Positions 1-12,193 are shown, numbered from the stretch's first letter. The stretch is 64,000 nt of DNA from Lumbricus terrestris (GCA_949752735.1 OX457047.1:2773782-2837781), one strand, 5' to 3'. Program-made: numbers and translations. Notes: a model not told the origin generated them from the letters alone.

Positions 1-415
1 GATTGAATAGTTGGTTGCTTTATTGACTGACTGACTGACTGACTGATTGGTTGACTGACTGACTGACTGACTGACTGACTGACTGACTAACTGTCTGATT
101 AATTGATTGACCGACTGACTGATTGGCTGACTGAGTTACTGACAGACTAACTGACTAACTAACTGACTGAATGACTGACTAACTGACTAACTAACTGACT
201 GAATGACTGACTAACTGACTAACTGAATGACTGACTGACTGATTGACAGATTGATTGACAGTCTGACTAACTGACTAATTAACTAACTAACTGACTAACT
301 AACTAACTAACTGACTAACTGACTGACTGACTAATTAACTAACTGTCTAACCGACTAACTAACTGACTGAATGTCAGACTAACTAACTAACTGACTAACT
401 GATTGACTGACTGAC
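1..415. repeat. degenerate tetranucleotide satellite (GACT/AACT)n
   Basis: The first 415 bases are almost entirely GACT, AACT and GATT tetramers in changing order (runs of ctgactgactgact and aactaactgacta). This is a diverged microsatellite array that continues off the left edge. No reading frame inside it is meaningful. Confidence 0.95.
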
Positions 416-2925
416 GGAGTGCCAAATTGACTGCCTGAATGTAAAATATGGAAAATATGACTGAGAATGATTGACTGATGACTTGATTGATTGGCATATG
501 TATACAGTGATTGTCTGTGATTGATGATATTGTGGTATCGACTGAACGAATTGATTGTCAATGATTTTACTCTTCGCATAGGCCTAATTATTCATTCATT
601 TGTTCAATCACACAATCAGTTAGGATGGTATTCAATCAATCAATCAATCAATTATTCACTCATTGTAACATTACAGGCATCAATAAAAACCATAAATTTC
701 AGTGTCGGATTACCATCAAACTAAAAAGTTACAGCCAAGGGTTCAACAATCCAAAGTATAAAATTACATATGGGGGCATAGACAAACCGTAGTAATGTAG
801 CCTATAAAATTATAAACTATGTCATATCAATATTTGTCTAATTTAGAAAATTATTTGTAAGTGCTGTTTTCTTGTTGCATTACGGCCCCTATGTTATGAT
901 GAAATCTATGACAGACGTCATTAAATTTTCATCAGATGATAAATGTGCGACCATTAAATACATTTATTTGACAATATTTTGAACTTTTCACTTGAGTGCC
1001 TGCCATTCGTTAACTGAAAGCCATACGCCTACGCTGTACATAGGCCTATTTCAGATGATCTCACTGTGCGAGCCCCTGTAGCGTAATTTTTAATGAAGGT
1101 TTGCACTTTGCAAGCTTTATCTAAGACCTTGGATATCGTCAAGTCTAAATCCGGCACCAAACATACATGCAGGCTAATATCATTAGCCTTTTAAACTTTG
1201 GAGGCTAACCTGGGGTGTTTTCCCATCCCACTGTCACGAGTATCCGCGGTGAATTTTTTTTTACAGCTTTGCAAAATTATTATGCCATGCGCTTTTGTGT
1301 ATCTGCGTGTTTTTTGCTTAATTCCGTATTTTTGGGAATTATATTATTGGTTGCGTGCTCACGTGACCGACGACGTATACAATGTAGGCTAGTGGCCAAC
1401 TGGTCATTGTTATTGTTAATTAATTTGCGTGAGATAAACCTCGGCGGTAATCTGCAGCTAATTCTATTAAGCTGACATCAGAATGGATTGAAAATGATGA
1501 CAGTGATGACTATAATTATGGAATACGGAATACATGATTATACAATGATTAGATCTATAATTATGGAATAAGCTTATGGAATAGATCTACAGAATGGATT
1601 GAAAATGACAGTGATGATTGTATGGAATAATCTCCAAATAGACATTTGAAAGGTAACTATAACTTCACTCATTTCAAACATTATCTTACGTGTGCACACA
1701 ATGTGCTTTGTTTTCTGAAAATAGTATGAGGGATAACTCATGCTATTGATAGTTTTTTCTCTTTCTTTTTTGAAGAGTTTATTTTTTTATCTTTCCTGTG
1801 TTTTTTCTTGTTGTGTTTGCTTCTGTTCCTAAAATTTGTCTTTTTGTTTCTTTGTTTCATAGTTAAGTAAATTTGATGCATTCTACTGTTCCCTAGGGTT
1901 TACTACTCACTGTTCATTGTCTTATTGTAATTCTCAACAGTATTTAGGCCCCCTACTTAGCGGGACTTGTCCCTTTTGGTATGCCTATTGCTACCACGTT
2001 GTTATTCTGCCTACTCTTTATGTGAATTTGCTTAATTCTGATCATGTTTATTCTTAGTTACATGTATGTATGATTGTAATGGGATCAATAAAAATGTCTA
2101 ATGTCTAATTATAATGTAGAGTTTGACGATAGTTGTGATATTTCGGTGTTAGATATTGTTTAAATCGATGATGTCATATGCGTGGCAACTTTGTGTAAAA
2201 CATGCAACAAAGCGTAACTTGTGTGTAGATGACTGCAGTTTCGATAAATTATTGTGCTGATATTTGACTTGTATAGTCACTATTAGTCAGGTTTAATAGT
2301 TTTGCAATTTTATGTTGAACTTGAATTAATTACCGTTGTTGATCGAACTTCATTTAATTTAATGTTATATCACAGGCCTCAAATAGTGCAGGGCGAAAAA
2401 TGCACCTGATTCAAACGCAGTAGCCTAATTCAACATCAACTATATAGTTTAACATCAATAACAGCACGGATGGGTGCAAGCTCATGACTACTGCAACTTC
2501 ACTGCATTTTATTACTACTTACCCTCCTTAGACCTTATTCCCTCCACGTGCTGTGCGCACATTGAGCGTTACTAAACTTTATTATTACCTCTGCGTATTA
2601 TTTTACATCTCTGACTTGTAACCTGGTGCGGTTTGTCACCTGGATTTGTCTTAGGTTACTTTGAAATTAAACGAATATACAATTATAGGGTATCCAGTGT
2701 GTTATTTTTATAGTTTAGCCTCTGAGTTTTAAACTCCTACACAGTATATTATTTACTTACAAGAGCCGTGTAGGTCACGGATACGACAGCCATGACTGGT
2801 ATTGAAACGGAAAGCGGCAAGCCAGTAGCTAAAAAGAAATAAAATCAACTAATTGCCTTGTTTCCGTTTAAATGTTGTTAGTGGTGAGAACGAACGTTAG
2901 TTAAAATCATGTTGCTTTGTTTGGT
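416..2925. other. intergenic, no gene recognised
   Basis: AT-rich sequence without a convincing exon on either strand. A possible LINE-type 3' end sits at about 1,880-2,115, where a pyrimidine-rich stretch leads to an AATAAA at 2,089 followed by the short tandem TGTCTAA. This suggests a retroelement tail but no coding part was found. Confidence 0.5.
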
Positions 2926-2933
2926 AAATGAAG

Positions 2934-3060
2934 GTGGTGGTGGTGGTGGCGGCGGTAGTGGAAGTGGTGGTGGTGGAAGTGGTGGTGGTTGTGGTGGTGG
3001 TGGTGGTGATGGTGGTGGTGGTGTGCATGGTAGTAGTGGTGGTGATGGTGGTGCAGGTGT
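2934..3060 (+). repeat. (GGT)n / (GGTGGTGGA)n microsatellite
   Basis: Nearly uninterrupted GGT triplets with occasional AGT and GCG. Poly-Val, poly-His and poly-Pro frames through it are artefacts of the repeat. Confidence 0.95.
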
Positions 3061-4133
3061 TTTGGCGCGTTGGTGATAATGGTGATCACAATGAGATAGG
3101 GATGGAGGACAATAATAACTATTGGCATTAATGTTGTCAACAGGCCTACCCGATTCCAAAGCGGCTGACGGCGCATACATTGCCACGCCCATATACAGAA
3201 CCTATAAGAACAGAAATAAAGCAAGAACAGTTCTAACCATGTCGTCGGTTTTTGCCACTTTTAGAGTTTCAGTGACAACGACCACAGCTTCAAGGCCTTA
3301 AAAATCTGTTCTGAAATCCAGCCATGTTTTTCTCTCAACAGTTGACATAGCTGTACCTATAGCCTACAGGAACCTAGTATGATAGGACTGCCAACTTTTG
3401 ACTTTGTTATTCCGGGACGCTCGCCAACCATTCGAATTGCATTAAAAATTCACACTGCACAGGTCTTAGCCTTACAGGTTAGGCTTATACGTGTAACGAC
3501 GAATGTAGGAGTACCTAGTGCCAGCAGTCCAGGGAAAATAATCTTTAATTAGTGCAATTAGAACATTGGCATCGTCTCAGTTTATTTGGTGCTATCCAAT
3601 AAAATTGCTAATCGGGTTGCATAAAAAAAAATTAGAATTAACTTAAAGATGAAATGTCAATTAAATGTCACAATGACTCCACAAAAAACGGCTTATGGAC
3701 CCGGTATGAGCGAAGTTCATATGCCTGTAATTAAAGGCCTGCTAATTTTGGCTGAGTCTATAGGTCCTGTACACCGTTTTATGCGGTTCAAGATCACTGA
3801 GTACAAAGTCAACAGTTCCACTTTAGCAAGGTCGATGTTTACGCAATTGCGATGATCCTAATACTGAACGCTTCTTCTTTTAAAAAAAGCGTTGTAAATA
3901 GGAATTGAGAACACGTATATGACACAATATAGGCCTAAGCGACAATGTGTCGGATGTTGTCGTGAGTTGTAAAGCGTCGCAGACTTCAACCCATGCAGAG
4001 CTGTAGCCTAGAACTAAACATCCGATGTTGAACCGACAGAGTCAGAAAATTTTATTATGACTGAGCGCAGAACGCATAGTCCATTATTGTGCTTCGTGTC
4101 GAGTTTTGTGGGCGAAAATAAGGACACCATTCA
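3061..4133. other. intergenic, no gene recognised
   Basis: No splice-flanked coding segment or known repeat end was recognised. TAGGCCTA occurs at 3,930. Confidence 0.4.
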
Positions 4134-4388
4134 CAGTGGCGGCGCTAGGGGGGCTATGGGGCTAAGTCCCTCTTATAAAAGGCAACCCGAAGTCTAAATC
4201 CCCCTAAAAAAGGCCATCCGGGTTATTTACATGCAAAACCGAAATTTAAAAAAGGGTCGTCAGAAATTTTGGCGGATGAAAATGGAAAATTTCCAGAAAA
4301 GGTCGTCAAAAATTTTGGCGGATGAGAATGGAAAATTTCCTTCGCGAGGATTCAGCCCCCCAGAACTGAAATCCTGGCGCCGCCACTG
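4134..4388. mobile_element. hAT-type miniature element, family C (CAGTGGCGGCGC ends)
   Basis: A 255-bp non-coding element. The left end CAGTGGCGGCGCTAGG pairs with the right end GGCGCCGCCACTG. Flanks ACCATTCA and ACCATTAG agree at six of eight positions, consistent with an aged 8-bp target duplication as in hAT elements. It shares its interior, including a TTTTGGCGGATGA-like block, with the copy at 25,809. Confidence 0.75.
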
Positions 4389-4984
4389 ACCATTAGGTGA
4401 GGTGGGTTGGGCTACTTAGTTGCTTAGTCCTTCCCGAGTAGGTCTGCACACATCGGGCACCGCATCCCCTCCACTCGTCCCTGTCCATCGCCAGTTTCTC
4501 CGCCCCCTCACGTCACAACATTCATTGCTTGATTAGTGAACTGTTGCGTGGTTTTTGCTACGTATGTTTTTCTTTTTGCCCAGGCGGGCTGCAAGCCCAC
4601 CGCGGGTAAGACCCCAATGCAAATACACGGGAAGAGTTCTGTACCATCGATCCAACTTTCGACCCAGATTTTTGCTCGGGTGAGTTGCAAGTCCACCGCA
4701 AAAACCCTCCTCCTTGTCCATCTTGGCTTGGGACAAACTCAAGCCGTCCAAGATACCACGAGGCGGAGTGAAGTCGGTGTCTACACCGAATTCCGGGACA
4801 ATTTGAGATCAATCCGAGACATGGGACGCGCACACGGGCGATTCCGGGAATGTCCGGGCGATTCATCCGGGACGCTTGCCAGCCCTAACGTCGGCTACAG
4901 ACCCCTATGCCAATACCAAGGAAGGATTCTCTACCATCGATCCAACATACGACCCGGACCTCGTTTGTACTAAGTTTACTCTTA
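4389..4984. other. intergenic with an internal duplication
   Basis: Two related blocks at about 4,590-4,680 and 4,900-4,970 share the motif CTACCATCGATCCAAC or a near match. A 145-codon open frame on the plus strand crosses both but has no recognisable domain. Confidence 0.4.
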
Positions 4985-5075
4985 CAAACACCCCTTTTGA
5001 CTCAACGCAGCGCTCGTGAATAAGCTGGTACCCGGCGCCTGGCTTTCGAGTGGCGCTTTAGAAGTTTTGAGCTTG
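4985..5075 (+). repeat. dispersed repeat U, copy 1
   Basis: Contains CAGCGCTCGTGAATAAGCTG and ends in GTGGCGCTTTAGAA. The same block occurs at 20,655, inverted at 24,690, and more diverged at 46,745 and 57,855. The closing GGCGCTTTAGAA resembles the tails of the L2-like LINEs here, so this may be the end of another SINE or LINE. Confidence 0.6.
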
Positions 5076-5773
5076 CGATTACGATTACGACGCGGCGTCA
5101 GCAGAGTGTAATGGAAGAGGTAAGGTACCGGTAATGGGGATATTAACATAAACTGTACGTCCCAACTTCGTTTGAGGGGCTGGCTCACACCATGGCCCCA
5201 TGCCACATGAATTCTCCATGCTAGCTATACCGCTGCTCGTCTAACTTATATAGAATTTCTCAATAATATTATTATTGTGTAGCAGTTACGCATCGCCGTA
5301 TACAATAGCCTACGGTGGAGCCTACCAGTTCAACGTATTTATTTTTATTTATTTTTTATATTGTCACCATACACAGCTTGGAAGCGCATCAATAGCGTTG
5401 AGCATTTTTTGTCAACATGAAAGACTTGTTCATGTGACCGCTTCAGTAGGCGTTGAGGCTAGAGCCCGCTCCCCATCCCTCGCTCATCGGTGCACGCAGA
5501 CAATTTTGGCGAAGGGGAAAAACACAATGGTGACGGTTAGCAAGAATTTCAAAAATGCAAAGCAGGAAATTAAGAACATGGGTATTTTTCGTAGAGAGAT
5601 TTTTAAATGTAAATTTCCAAGTTTAATCTTGAGCATAATAATTAGTTTCGTTAGTGCTTTAGAGCGAACAAAATTAGTTAAAACAAAAACAATTAGAACT
5701 AAAAATATATAGGGGTAAATTTTCCAGGTGGGGCAAATGCTCCTTTTGCCAATAGGCCTATTATAATGCTGAC

Positions 5774-6230
5774 GGTGACACGAAACGGAGTATCCCACCT
5801 GAAAGCTATCCGGGGGGATGAATTAATTTATCCCCCCCCGGTTGGAATTAACCGGTCTATACTATCCGGGGGATAAACCATTCTATCCCTTTTTTTTAAA
5901 TGCGCATAATAAAAAAATGTAGGCCTATGCTGTAATCAAAATTTAAAGTGACTCTAATTGTTTTAAGTGTCCTAAGCAATGCCCAGATAAAGGCAACTCG
6001 AATTTATTTTGTGACTCAGAGTGTTCTTAAGTGTTTTGGATGTTTTAAGTGCTCTAAAAACAGGGCAAAACAAATTATCTAGTAGGAATAAACATAACTG
6101 TTAGTGTCATTGTTCAAAACAAAGCAGATGAGAATTAATTTGCAAAAAAAATACACGCGGAAGCGGTTTTTCCGACTTTTTTTAATTTGAGGGATACAAT
6201 TAATACGGGGATTCTCTATTTCGTGACAAC
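5774..6230 (+). mobile_element. TIR miniature element M, copy 1
   Basis: About 457 bp with terminal inverted repeats (left GGTGACACGAAACGGAGTAT; right reverse complement GTTGTCACGAAATAGAGAAT). The whole element recurs in opposite orientation at 34,801. The interior is non-coding and includes a self-complementary region rich in ATCCGGGGG and CCCCCGGAT. No clear target duplication was found, so the superfamily is unassigned. Confidence 0.75.
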
Positions 6231-6292
6231 GGCGCCCAGGTCTCCAACTCTTCACGTCACAGACTGAGCTCTCTATCGCTGCGAGCACTGTG

Positions 6293-6293
<1 letters not shown>

Positions 6294-6333
<40 letters not shown>
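6294..6333 (+). repeat. (GT)n microsatellite
   Basis: About 20 GT units without interruption. Confidence 0.97.
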
Positions 6334-6337
<4 letters not shown>

Positions 6338-6356
6338 GAGAAATAATTATCTCCAT

Positions 6357-6511
6357 CATGGGCGGAGCTTGGTTTCCGTTCTTGGAGGGGCTAAAGCCTT
6401 CTTCGGGGACCTAAGCCCGGAAAAAGATACAATTTGCACGGTAAAAAACATGAATCTGGGTTTTCTTGTGGGGGCTTAGCACCCCCTAGCCCCTGATAAA
6501 CTCCGCCCATG
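6357..6511. mobile_element. hAT-type miniature element, family B, copy 1
   Basis: 155 bp, ends CATGGGCGGAG and CTCCGCCCATG. Flanking octamers ATCTCCAT and ATGTCCAT match at seven of eight positions, giving an 8-bp target duplication typical of hAT elements. It is non-coding and homologous to 14,268, 20,204 and 46,865. Confidence 0.85.
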
Positions 6512-8060
6512 ATGTCCATTAATTTTGAAATATCGTGTCGGACACGAAATTGAAGCCAGCAAGAATTCATTCTGGGCGATAGATGATGCAAAGCTGACAC
6601 TTACTCACCAACTCACTTGCTCATCTACTTCACTCACTCGCTCGCTCACTGACTCGTCCACTCACTCAGCCACCCGTAAACCTACGCTGACGGCTTTGAA
6701 ACAGATCACAGACTGTGTCATGCACACGCGCCACACGAGTACCTTGTTTACAAGTCAACATGTAGGCGATACGAACACGACGCGACTTAAAAAACAAGAT
6801 CTGAAAGACTAGAAACCCAGTTGGAGGGTCAAATATCGAACATTCGATACCTGAATAGAACGAATTTTTCACTGCCGATACGACTTCACTGAGATACTTG
6901 GATCGTTAAAAGTCCAAATGTGTTCCTAAAATTATTACCTATCTATTTACATTTCAATGGAATAATTATGTTTAGAAGTGAATAGTTAACGAAAAATAAA
7001 ATCAATCATTAGAAATTAATCAGACTAATTCGAGAAAAGATTATCAAGAAACTGTGAGACAAAATAATAGACTAGTTAACAATGCCATACGAAAGATTAT
7101 AGTCAGACGTCTGGCTACTTATAATATAACAAAAAGTGATAAGAAATTTTTGACAGAAATTTTTAAAACGTCGCAGAAATCTTCATAAGTCAACAAAAAG
7201 TAAAACATACAAATTTGTGTCACCCGTCAAAGAAAATGGTTCTGATAAATGGCCTAAAACAGGCATAGGCCTACCTTTTGAGGTAGATCAAACGCGCTGA
7301 AAGTGTCCCAATAAGCCTATGTATTTATAATGCCCACCCTACCCTACGAAGGTGCACATTACCATTTTTTAGCTCTATTACCTATACCCAGTCCACCTTG
7401 CCTTAACCCATAAAACGGCTTGCCTATAATGGGCCTACCATGAATTATATCTACCTTGCATTGCCTACAACTTACGATGCTTAATTTTCTTATTATAACC
7501 TCATCACAAAAGCGTCTTACCTACGTCTTAACAGTCTATTTTTTCTTCGCCGTACTTTCTGTACCACACGTCCACACCCCGTATTCCTACAGGGTGTAGT
7601 ACCACATCCAACCTGAGAACGCCTTTCAAAGCTTCTCGCCACGTCAACTTACCATGCCATTGCATATTCTACCGCAACCTGCCTTATCTGTCAGCCTACT
7701 TCACCCCCGTATCTCGCATACCGTAGGCTACCCATGTGTCCTGCTTACTTCATCTTACGGATGATAAATAATTTCTTTTGTCCGCAGGTGCAGATAAGAA
7801 GTTAAACCACCAAGAACATTTTACGATCTTCTCCGACTCAAATATTTCCGGAGACTAGCAAAATAATGGCTGAGGCCTCCTCTCGAAACACTCAAAAACG
7901 CTAACGCCATGACACTGCATTTCCAAATGGCGTTAGAATTAATATTTTGTGGTGTAGGCCTATGGTTAGCATAATAATTATGGTTGCTGTTGCTGTTTCA
8001 AAAATTTCAGGAAAATGCTAAAAGTTTTGACCGAATAATGACACATTATTTTTGTTGGGT
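6512..8060. other. intergenic, no gene recognised
   Basis: Mostly AT-rich. A run of short TCACT-type repeats lies at about 6,600-6,670. No exon or element boundary was recognised. Confidence 0.4.
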
Positions 8061-8688
8061 TTACCTCTCATCGGGACACAGTGTAGATTGGCACTATGAC
8101 CTTACATCACCTTTGCATTATAATAGGCCTTCTGTAGTTAGTCCGACAACAAGGAAGTACACCACCTCCCTGACACCACCTGCCCTCGGTGTCATGTGCC
8201 GCATAAGACTACACTTTCTTCCGTGTGGCTTGAGTCGGGGGGATCGCCTCTGAGCATGTGTCATGAAGTGCTCTGTATAAATTCTGATTGTTGTCTGATT
8301 GATAGGCTACTGTGAATGGGAAAATGTCATTAGGCCTGATGATTAATAAATTATTAGTCATTCATGAGACAGCATTACCTCTCATCGGGACACAGTGTAG
8401 ATTGGCACTATGACCTTACATCACCTTTGCATTATAATAGGCCTTCTGTAGTTAGTCCGACAACAAGGAAGTACACCACCTCCCTGACACCACCTGCCCT
8501 CGGTGTCATGTGCCGCATAAGACTACACTTTCTTCCGTGTGGCTTGAGTCGGGGGGATCGCCTCTGAGCATGTGTCATGAAGTGCTCTGTATAAATTCTG
8601 ATTGTTGTCTGATTGATAGGCTACTGTGAATGGGAAAATGTCATTAGGCCTGATGATTAATAAATTATTAGTCATTCATGAGACAGCA
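8061..8688 (+). repeat. perfect 314-bp tandem duplication
   Basis: Unit 1 is 8,061-8,374 and unit 2 is 8,375-8,688; read base by base I found no difference. Each unit contains GATCGCCTCTGAGCATG followed by CTCTGTATAAATTCTG, a diverged copy of the L2-like LINE tail, and a short frame ending in it. The identity means a very recent duplication or an assembly artefact. Confidence 0.93.
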
Positions 8689-9972
8689 TTACACCTCCTC
8701 CTCACCCCGACCAGAATTCCAATCGAGGCTGCAAATATCCGGATGCTTTTCGATACGAATCGTTTTTCCAAATACTGAAACACACACACAGAGAAGATAT
8801 TATGCTGCAATTACACATCACATTGCAGTACACATCAATCTTCGAAACAGGAACAATCGTTAAAGAGTTAGACTTACGTGCTCTGGATTGGGTACTTCAC
8901 TGTCAAATTCTCAAAGCAAAAAAAACTGCTGTTGCTTGATATAGATTTATAATAGGCATAGTTATATTCTTTACCGGTCTTCGGGACTAGCCCCTAAATA
9001 GCAAGTGATGACATCAACCCATGGCACACAGGGCCGTAGATCCTGGGAAGGGAAGGGTGGGAACTCCCTCCCCCAGTTGTGAACTTAGAGAGGAAATGTC
9101 ACTGAATTCTCCCCACAATTCCTTTAGCCTACGTCATCTTCCCACTATAATGGAATTGTAGAATTTTTTTGTTCAATACATTACTAAAAAAATTGCAAAT
9201 TCTCGCGCAATGTCGTTAAATAGGTTTCTTAAGGGCAGCTTTCCATCTTCAAACGTGAATACTGAATACAGAGTTAAGCTACGGCCACAAATTTGACGAG
9301 GATTCTTACAATCATTGTGTTTCCAATCAACACTGCTAGACAAAGTCGATTGACTACTTTGTCCAGCATCCATCCACCGGTTCCACCCATCCATTTCAGG
9401 GCAAAATATTAGGTACGAAAAAACGCTGGAATAGTAAGAAGAATCTCCTACCTAATTCCGGCCTAAGTAGATCTATGAAAGAATTTCTATTTCGCCCCAT
9501 TTCAGCCTACTTAACTTCCTGTAATTTCATCTGGTCTTCTACCTTTCTTAAGCACCTTTTGAAGTTGAAACTTTTACAGAAAGGTTATCCGGATCATCTC
9601 TAAAATAAATTAATCGCCTAACAATAATTACTCACCCACTAAAACGCTTTTTATGACGTCAACATTCTAAATATTGATCGACCAGATCACCCAAACATGC
9701 GAATTTATGATTTAATATGCTAATAATCTGTGACCTGTTGACTTCCTGTCATTCTCCACTTAAAATCTCATCATCCATCATGACGAGAAGTGGCCGTGTC
9801 TAAATGTGTAAATATGCTAGAAACAGAAGGCGTAGATTTTCCACGACCTTACCTTATATCTTATACCTTACCTTAGTCCTTCCGTGTTGAGCTGCACATC
9901 GGGCAATGCAGTCTCTCCATTCCTCTCTGTTCTATAGCCTACATCAGTTAAAAGAAGGCTCTACTATGGGAC
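8689..9972. other. intergenic, no gene recognised
   Basis: No further exon of the downstream SLC5 gene could be recognised here on the minus strand. A block at 9,870-9,950 (TTAGTCCTTCC then CACATCGGGCA) resembles 4,420-4,500 and is a dispersed repeat of unknown type. Confidence 0.4.
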
Positions 9973-10150
9973 CAGTGCTTAAAATGTGGAAAAGTAAGTG
10001 CCTGGACGCCCCTTACCTTTCCAAAAGAAGTGCCTGGACGCCCCATGCCTTTCCAGGCTGTGCTGGCCAATAAGTGGCAGGGCGGCGTTCAAATTTTAAA
10101 ATAAGTGCATGGACGCCATCCATGACCGTCCAGGCACACTTTAAGCCCTG
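9973..10150. mobile_element. probable hAT-type miniature element, family K-like
   Basis: Ends CAGTGCTTAAAATGTGG and CACACTTTAAGCCCTG are inverted repeats of the CAGGGNTTAAAGTG type also seen at 16,847. Internal repeats of GTGCCTGGACGCC form a hairpin with CGTCCAGGCAC. Flanking octamers match at only five of eight positions, so the assignment rests on the ends. Confidence 0.5.
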
Positions 10151-10379
10151 TGTGGGCTTAATATAAACCAAAAGGTTGACCCTCAACCTCAACGCATCGA
10201 CAATAATTATTCTCACTATGGGGGTGCAGCTCTCCGTTTATTTTAAAACCTGCATTTATACATCTAGCAAGTTGCGTCCACGTCAGTTTTCTGTGTCATT
10301 TTGAAGCTTGGGACAAGAACTTTGAAATGATATATCGAACTCAATACGTTACAAAAATCACCTTAGTACTCCATCTTAC

Positions 10380-10465
10380 CTGCGCGTCCTCTGTCGCCCA
10401 GTCTCTGACATTGAAGTTTCTTGAAGGGGCGCTATATAAATTCTAATAATGAATGAATGAATGGA
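10380..10465 (+). mobile_element. L2-like LINE 3' tail fragment
   Basis: The sequence TTGAAGGGGCGCTATATAAA followed by GAATGAATGAATG is the tail shared by the other L2-like copies in the window. Only the extreme 3' end is preserved. Confidence 0.7.
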
Positions 10466-10625
10466 TATAATCACCAACCAATACAGCAGGGAATCTCTAA
10501 TTGTGTAACTGAACACTGATTGGCAGCTCTGTAATAGTAAATAAAAAGCTGCTAGCCTACATAGTATATAAAATGGCGCAGTATTTAAATTGCATATGCT
10601 GTAGAAAAACTGCGAACAAACTTAC

Positions 10626-10964
10626 ATCAAAGATGCTGACCAGCTTCAGCGGATAGAGCCACGGAACAATGAAGCGCTCGACAAAGAACACCGCCAGCGC
10701 TATGCAGACGCACGAGTAGACGGTGTACTGCGCTCCGTAGCTGTACATCTCGGCCGTCATTCCGAGCAACAAAATGGCCGACTGGTAAGACACGATCATC
10801 GACAGCGCCGTCGGAATAACTTTGAGCTTTCTATTAGCCATTATGAACTCAGCGGTCGTCTTCTGTCGACCTCCTGTCAGCGAATGGTAGATTCCAATGG
10901 ATAGGGAGATGACCAGGAATCCGACCAATATCAGATAGTCCGGCCATATCAAGTGAGACTCCAT
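10626..10964 (-). CDS. SLC5-family sodium-coupled solute transporter, first coding exon
   Basis: This exon encodes 113 residues starting at an ATG (10,962-10,964) in a strong context, with A at -3 and G at +4. It ends with a phase-0 codon followed by the donor GTAAGT (intron from 10,625). The protein begins MESHLIWPDY and carries the family hallmark GGRQKTTAEF (residues 31-40). Three hydrophobic segments lie at about 8-27, 50-72 and 80-101, and QSAILLLG is in the second. This matches the N-terminus of sodium:monocarboxylate/multivitamin transporters (SLC5A5/6/8/12 branch), plasma-membrane proteins that couple solute uptake to the sodium gradient. The remaining roughly 500 residues should follow at lower coordinates, but no downstream exon was recognised to position 1. 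Either the introns are long and the gene runs off the left edge, or this is a lone relic. The substrate cannot be told. Confidence 0.85.
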
Positions 10965-11135
10965 TGTCTTGGATTATGATGCGCGAGGTATAAATTACTA
11001 TATCCGTATGCTTTTGGACATGAAGCGTTTTGACCAGGTACTGAAAAACGTACAGAAGATATTCTTGTAAATGCAGCAATCCATGTAGGCCTATATTATT
11101 ATTGACTAAGCAGCCATTGAAAGGATAGAAGGATT

Positions 11136-11412
11136 CAAGGCCGTAGCGAAGATTTGATTTCGGGGGCTTCTTCATGCAGTTTCTCGTCCGAAAAAACTGA
11201 TGACCTCTTTTTTACTCATCCGACCGAAATCTTCAGAAAATGTCATCAATTCATTATATTTTTTCACATTTTTCATTTCGGAGGGTGTTTTCACTGTTTT
11301 ATTTCATGGTTTTTAGATCATGTGCTAGTAAATGCATTCTATTATTTTTTACTGTTTCCGTATTGGGGGGGGAGGGGTTCAAGCACCCAAAACACCCCTA
11401 GCTACGGCCTTG
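11136..11412. mobile_element. hAT-type miniature element, family D, copy 1
   Basis: 277 bp with ends CAAGGCCGTAGCGAAG and CTAGCTACGGCCTTG. Flanking octamers GAAGGATT and GAATGATT differ at one position. It lies about 170 bp upstream of the SLC5 start codon and shares interior sequence, inverted, with 24,210. Confidence 0.8.
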
Positions 11413-11496
11413 GAATGATTATATCTTTCAATAAATAAAAAAAAACAATACGGCAGAGTAATCCTCGCGGTAAATGCATTTGCACGAACTACCCTC

Positions 11497-11497
<1 letters not shown>

Positions 11498-11581
<84 letters not shown>
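11498..11581. repeat. (AAT)n microsatellite
   Basis: About 28 uninterrupted AAT/ATA units, followed by two ATTCAATACT units that foreshadow the array at 11,868. Confidence 0.97.
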
Positions 11582-11582
<1 letters not shown>

Positions 11583-11867
11583 TCAATACTATTCAATACT
11601 ATCAATAATAATAATAATATGGATGATTTATTATAATTAGCCTATTAGATTGATCCACTCAATTAAAACTGTCGATCGCGTAAGCTACACTAAGCCGCAA
11701 AGTTTGCAGTTGTTTGAATAAAGGATTTACTTGTTTACATACATGTACATTACAAAAAGTTTCAATGGATCATAGTATGCCCTTAGGCCTAACTGAGTCA
11801 CTGTTGGGCTGCCCGTGGCTTATGGATGCTGGAGGGTTACGTTTTGAACAACACACAGTGCAAAACA

Positions 11868-12077
11868 ACTGCACTATTCAATACTATTCAACACTATTCA
11901 ACACTATTCACCACCATTCAACACTATTCAATACTATTCAATACTATTCGACACTATTCAACACTATTCAACACTATTCACCACCATTCAACACTATTCG
12001 ACACTATTCAATACTATTCGACACTATTCAACACTATTCGACACTATTCGACACTATTCAACACTATTCAACACAAA
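11868..12077 (+). repeat. 10-bp minisatellite (CAACACTATT)n
   Basis: About 20 decamer units with variants CAATACTATT, CGACACTATT and CACCACCATT. The unit is 10 bp, so three units make ten codons and the array stays open in more than one frame, which produces spurious 96- and 139-codon frames. Confidence 0.95.
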
Positions 12078-12121
12078 ACTGTAATTTTTTTACATTATTG
12101 TCGGGGGCGCATCTGAAAAAT

Positions 12122-12193
12122 GTGAATGAATGAATGAATGAATGAATGAATGAATGAATGAATGAATGAATGAATGAATGAATGAATGAATGA
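12122..12193 (+). repeat. (GAAT)n microsatellite
   Basis: About 17 GAAT units. Confidence 0.97.

Noticed and set aside
2878..3224. Histidine-, proline- and valine-rich frames
   Set aside because: All are products of the (GGT)n microsatellite.
4536..4973. 145-codon plus-strand frame
   Set aside because: Overlapping frames of similar length occur on the opposite strand, it spans a duplicated non-coding block, and no domain is recognisable.
11714..12133. 139-codon frame rich in NTIQHYSTLF
   Set aside because: A 10-bp unit repeated three times gives 30 bases, so the frame stays open by chance.
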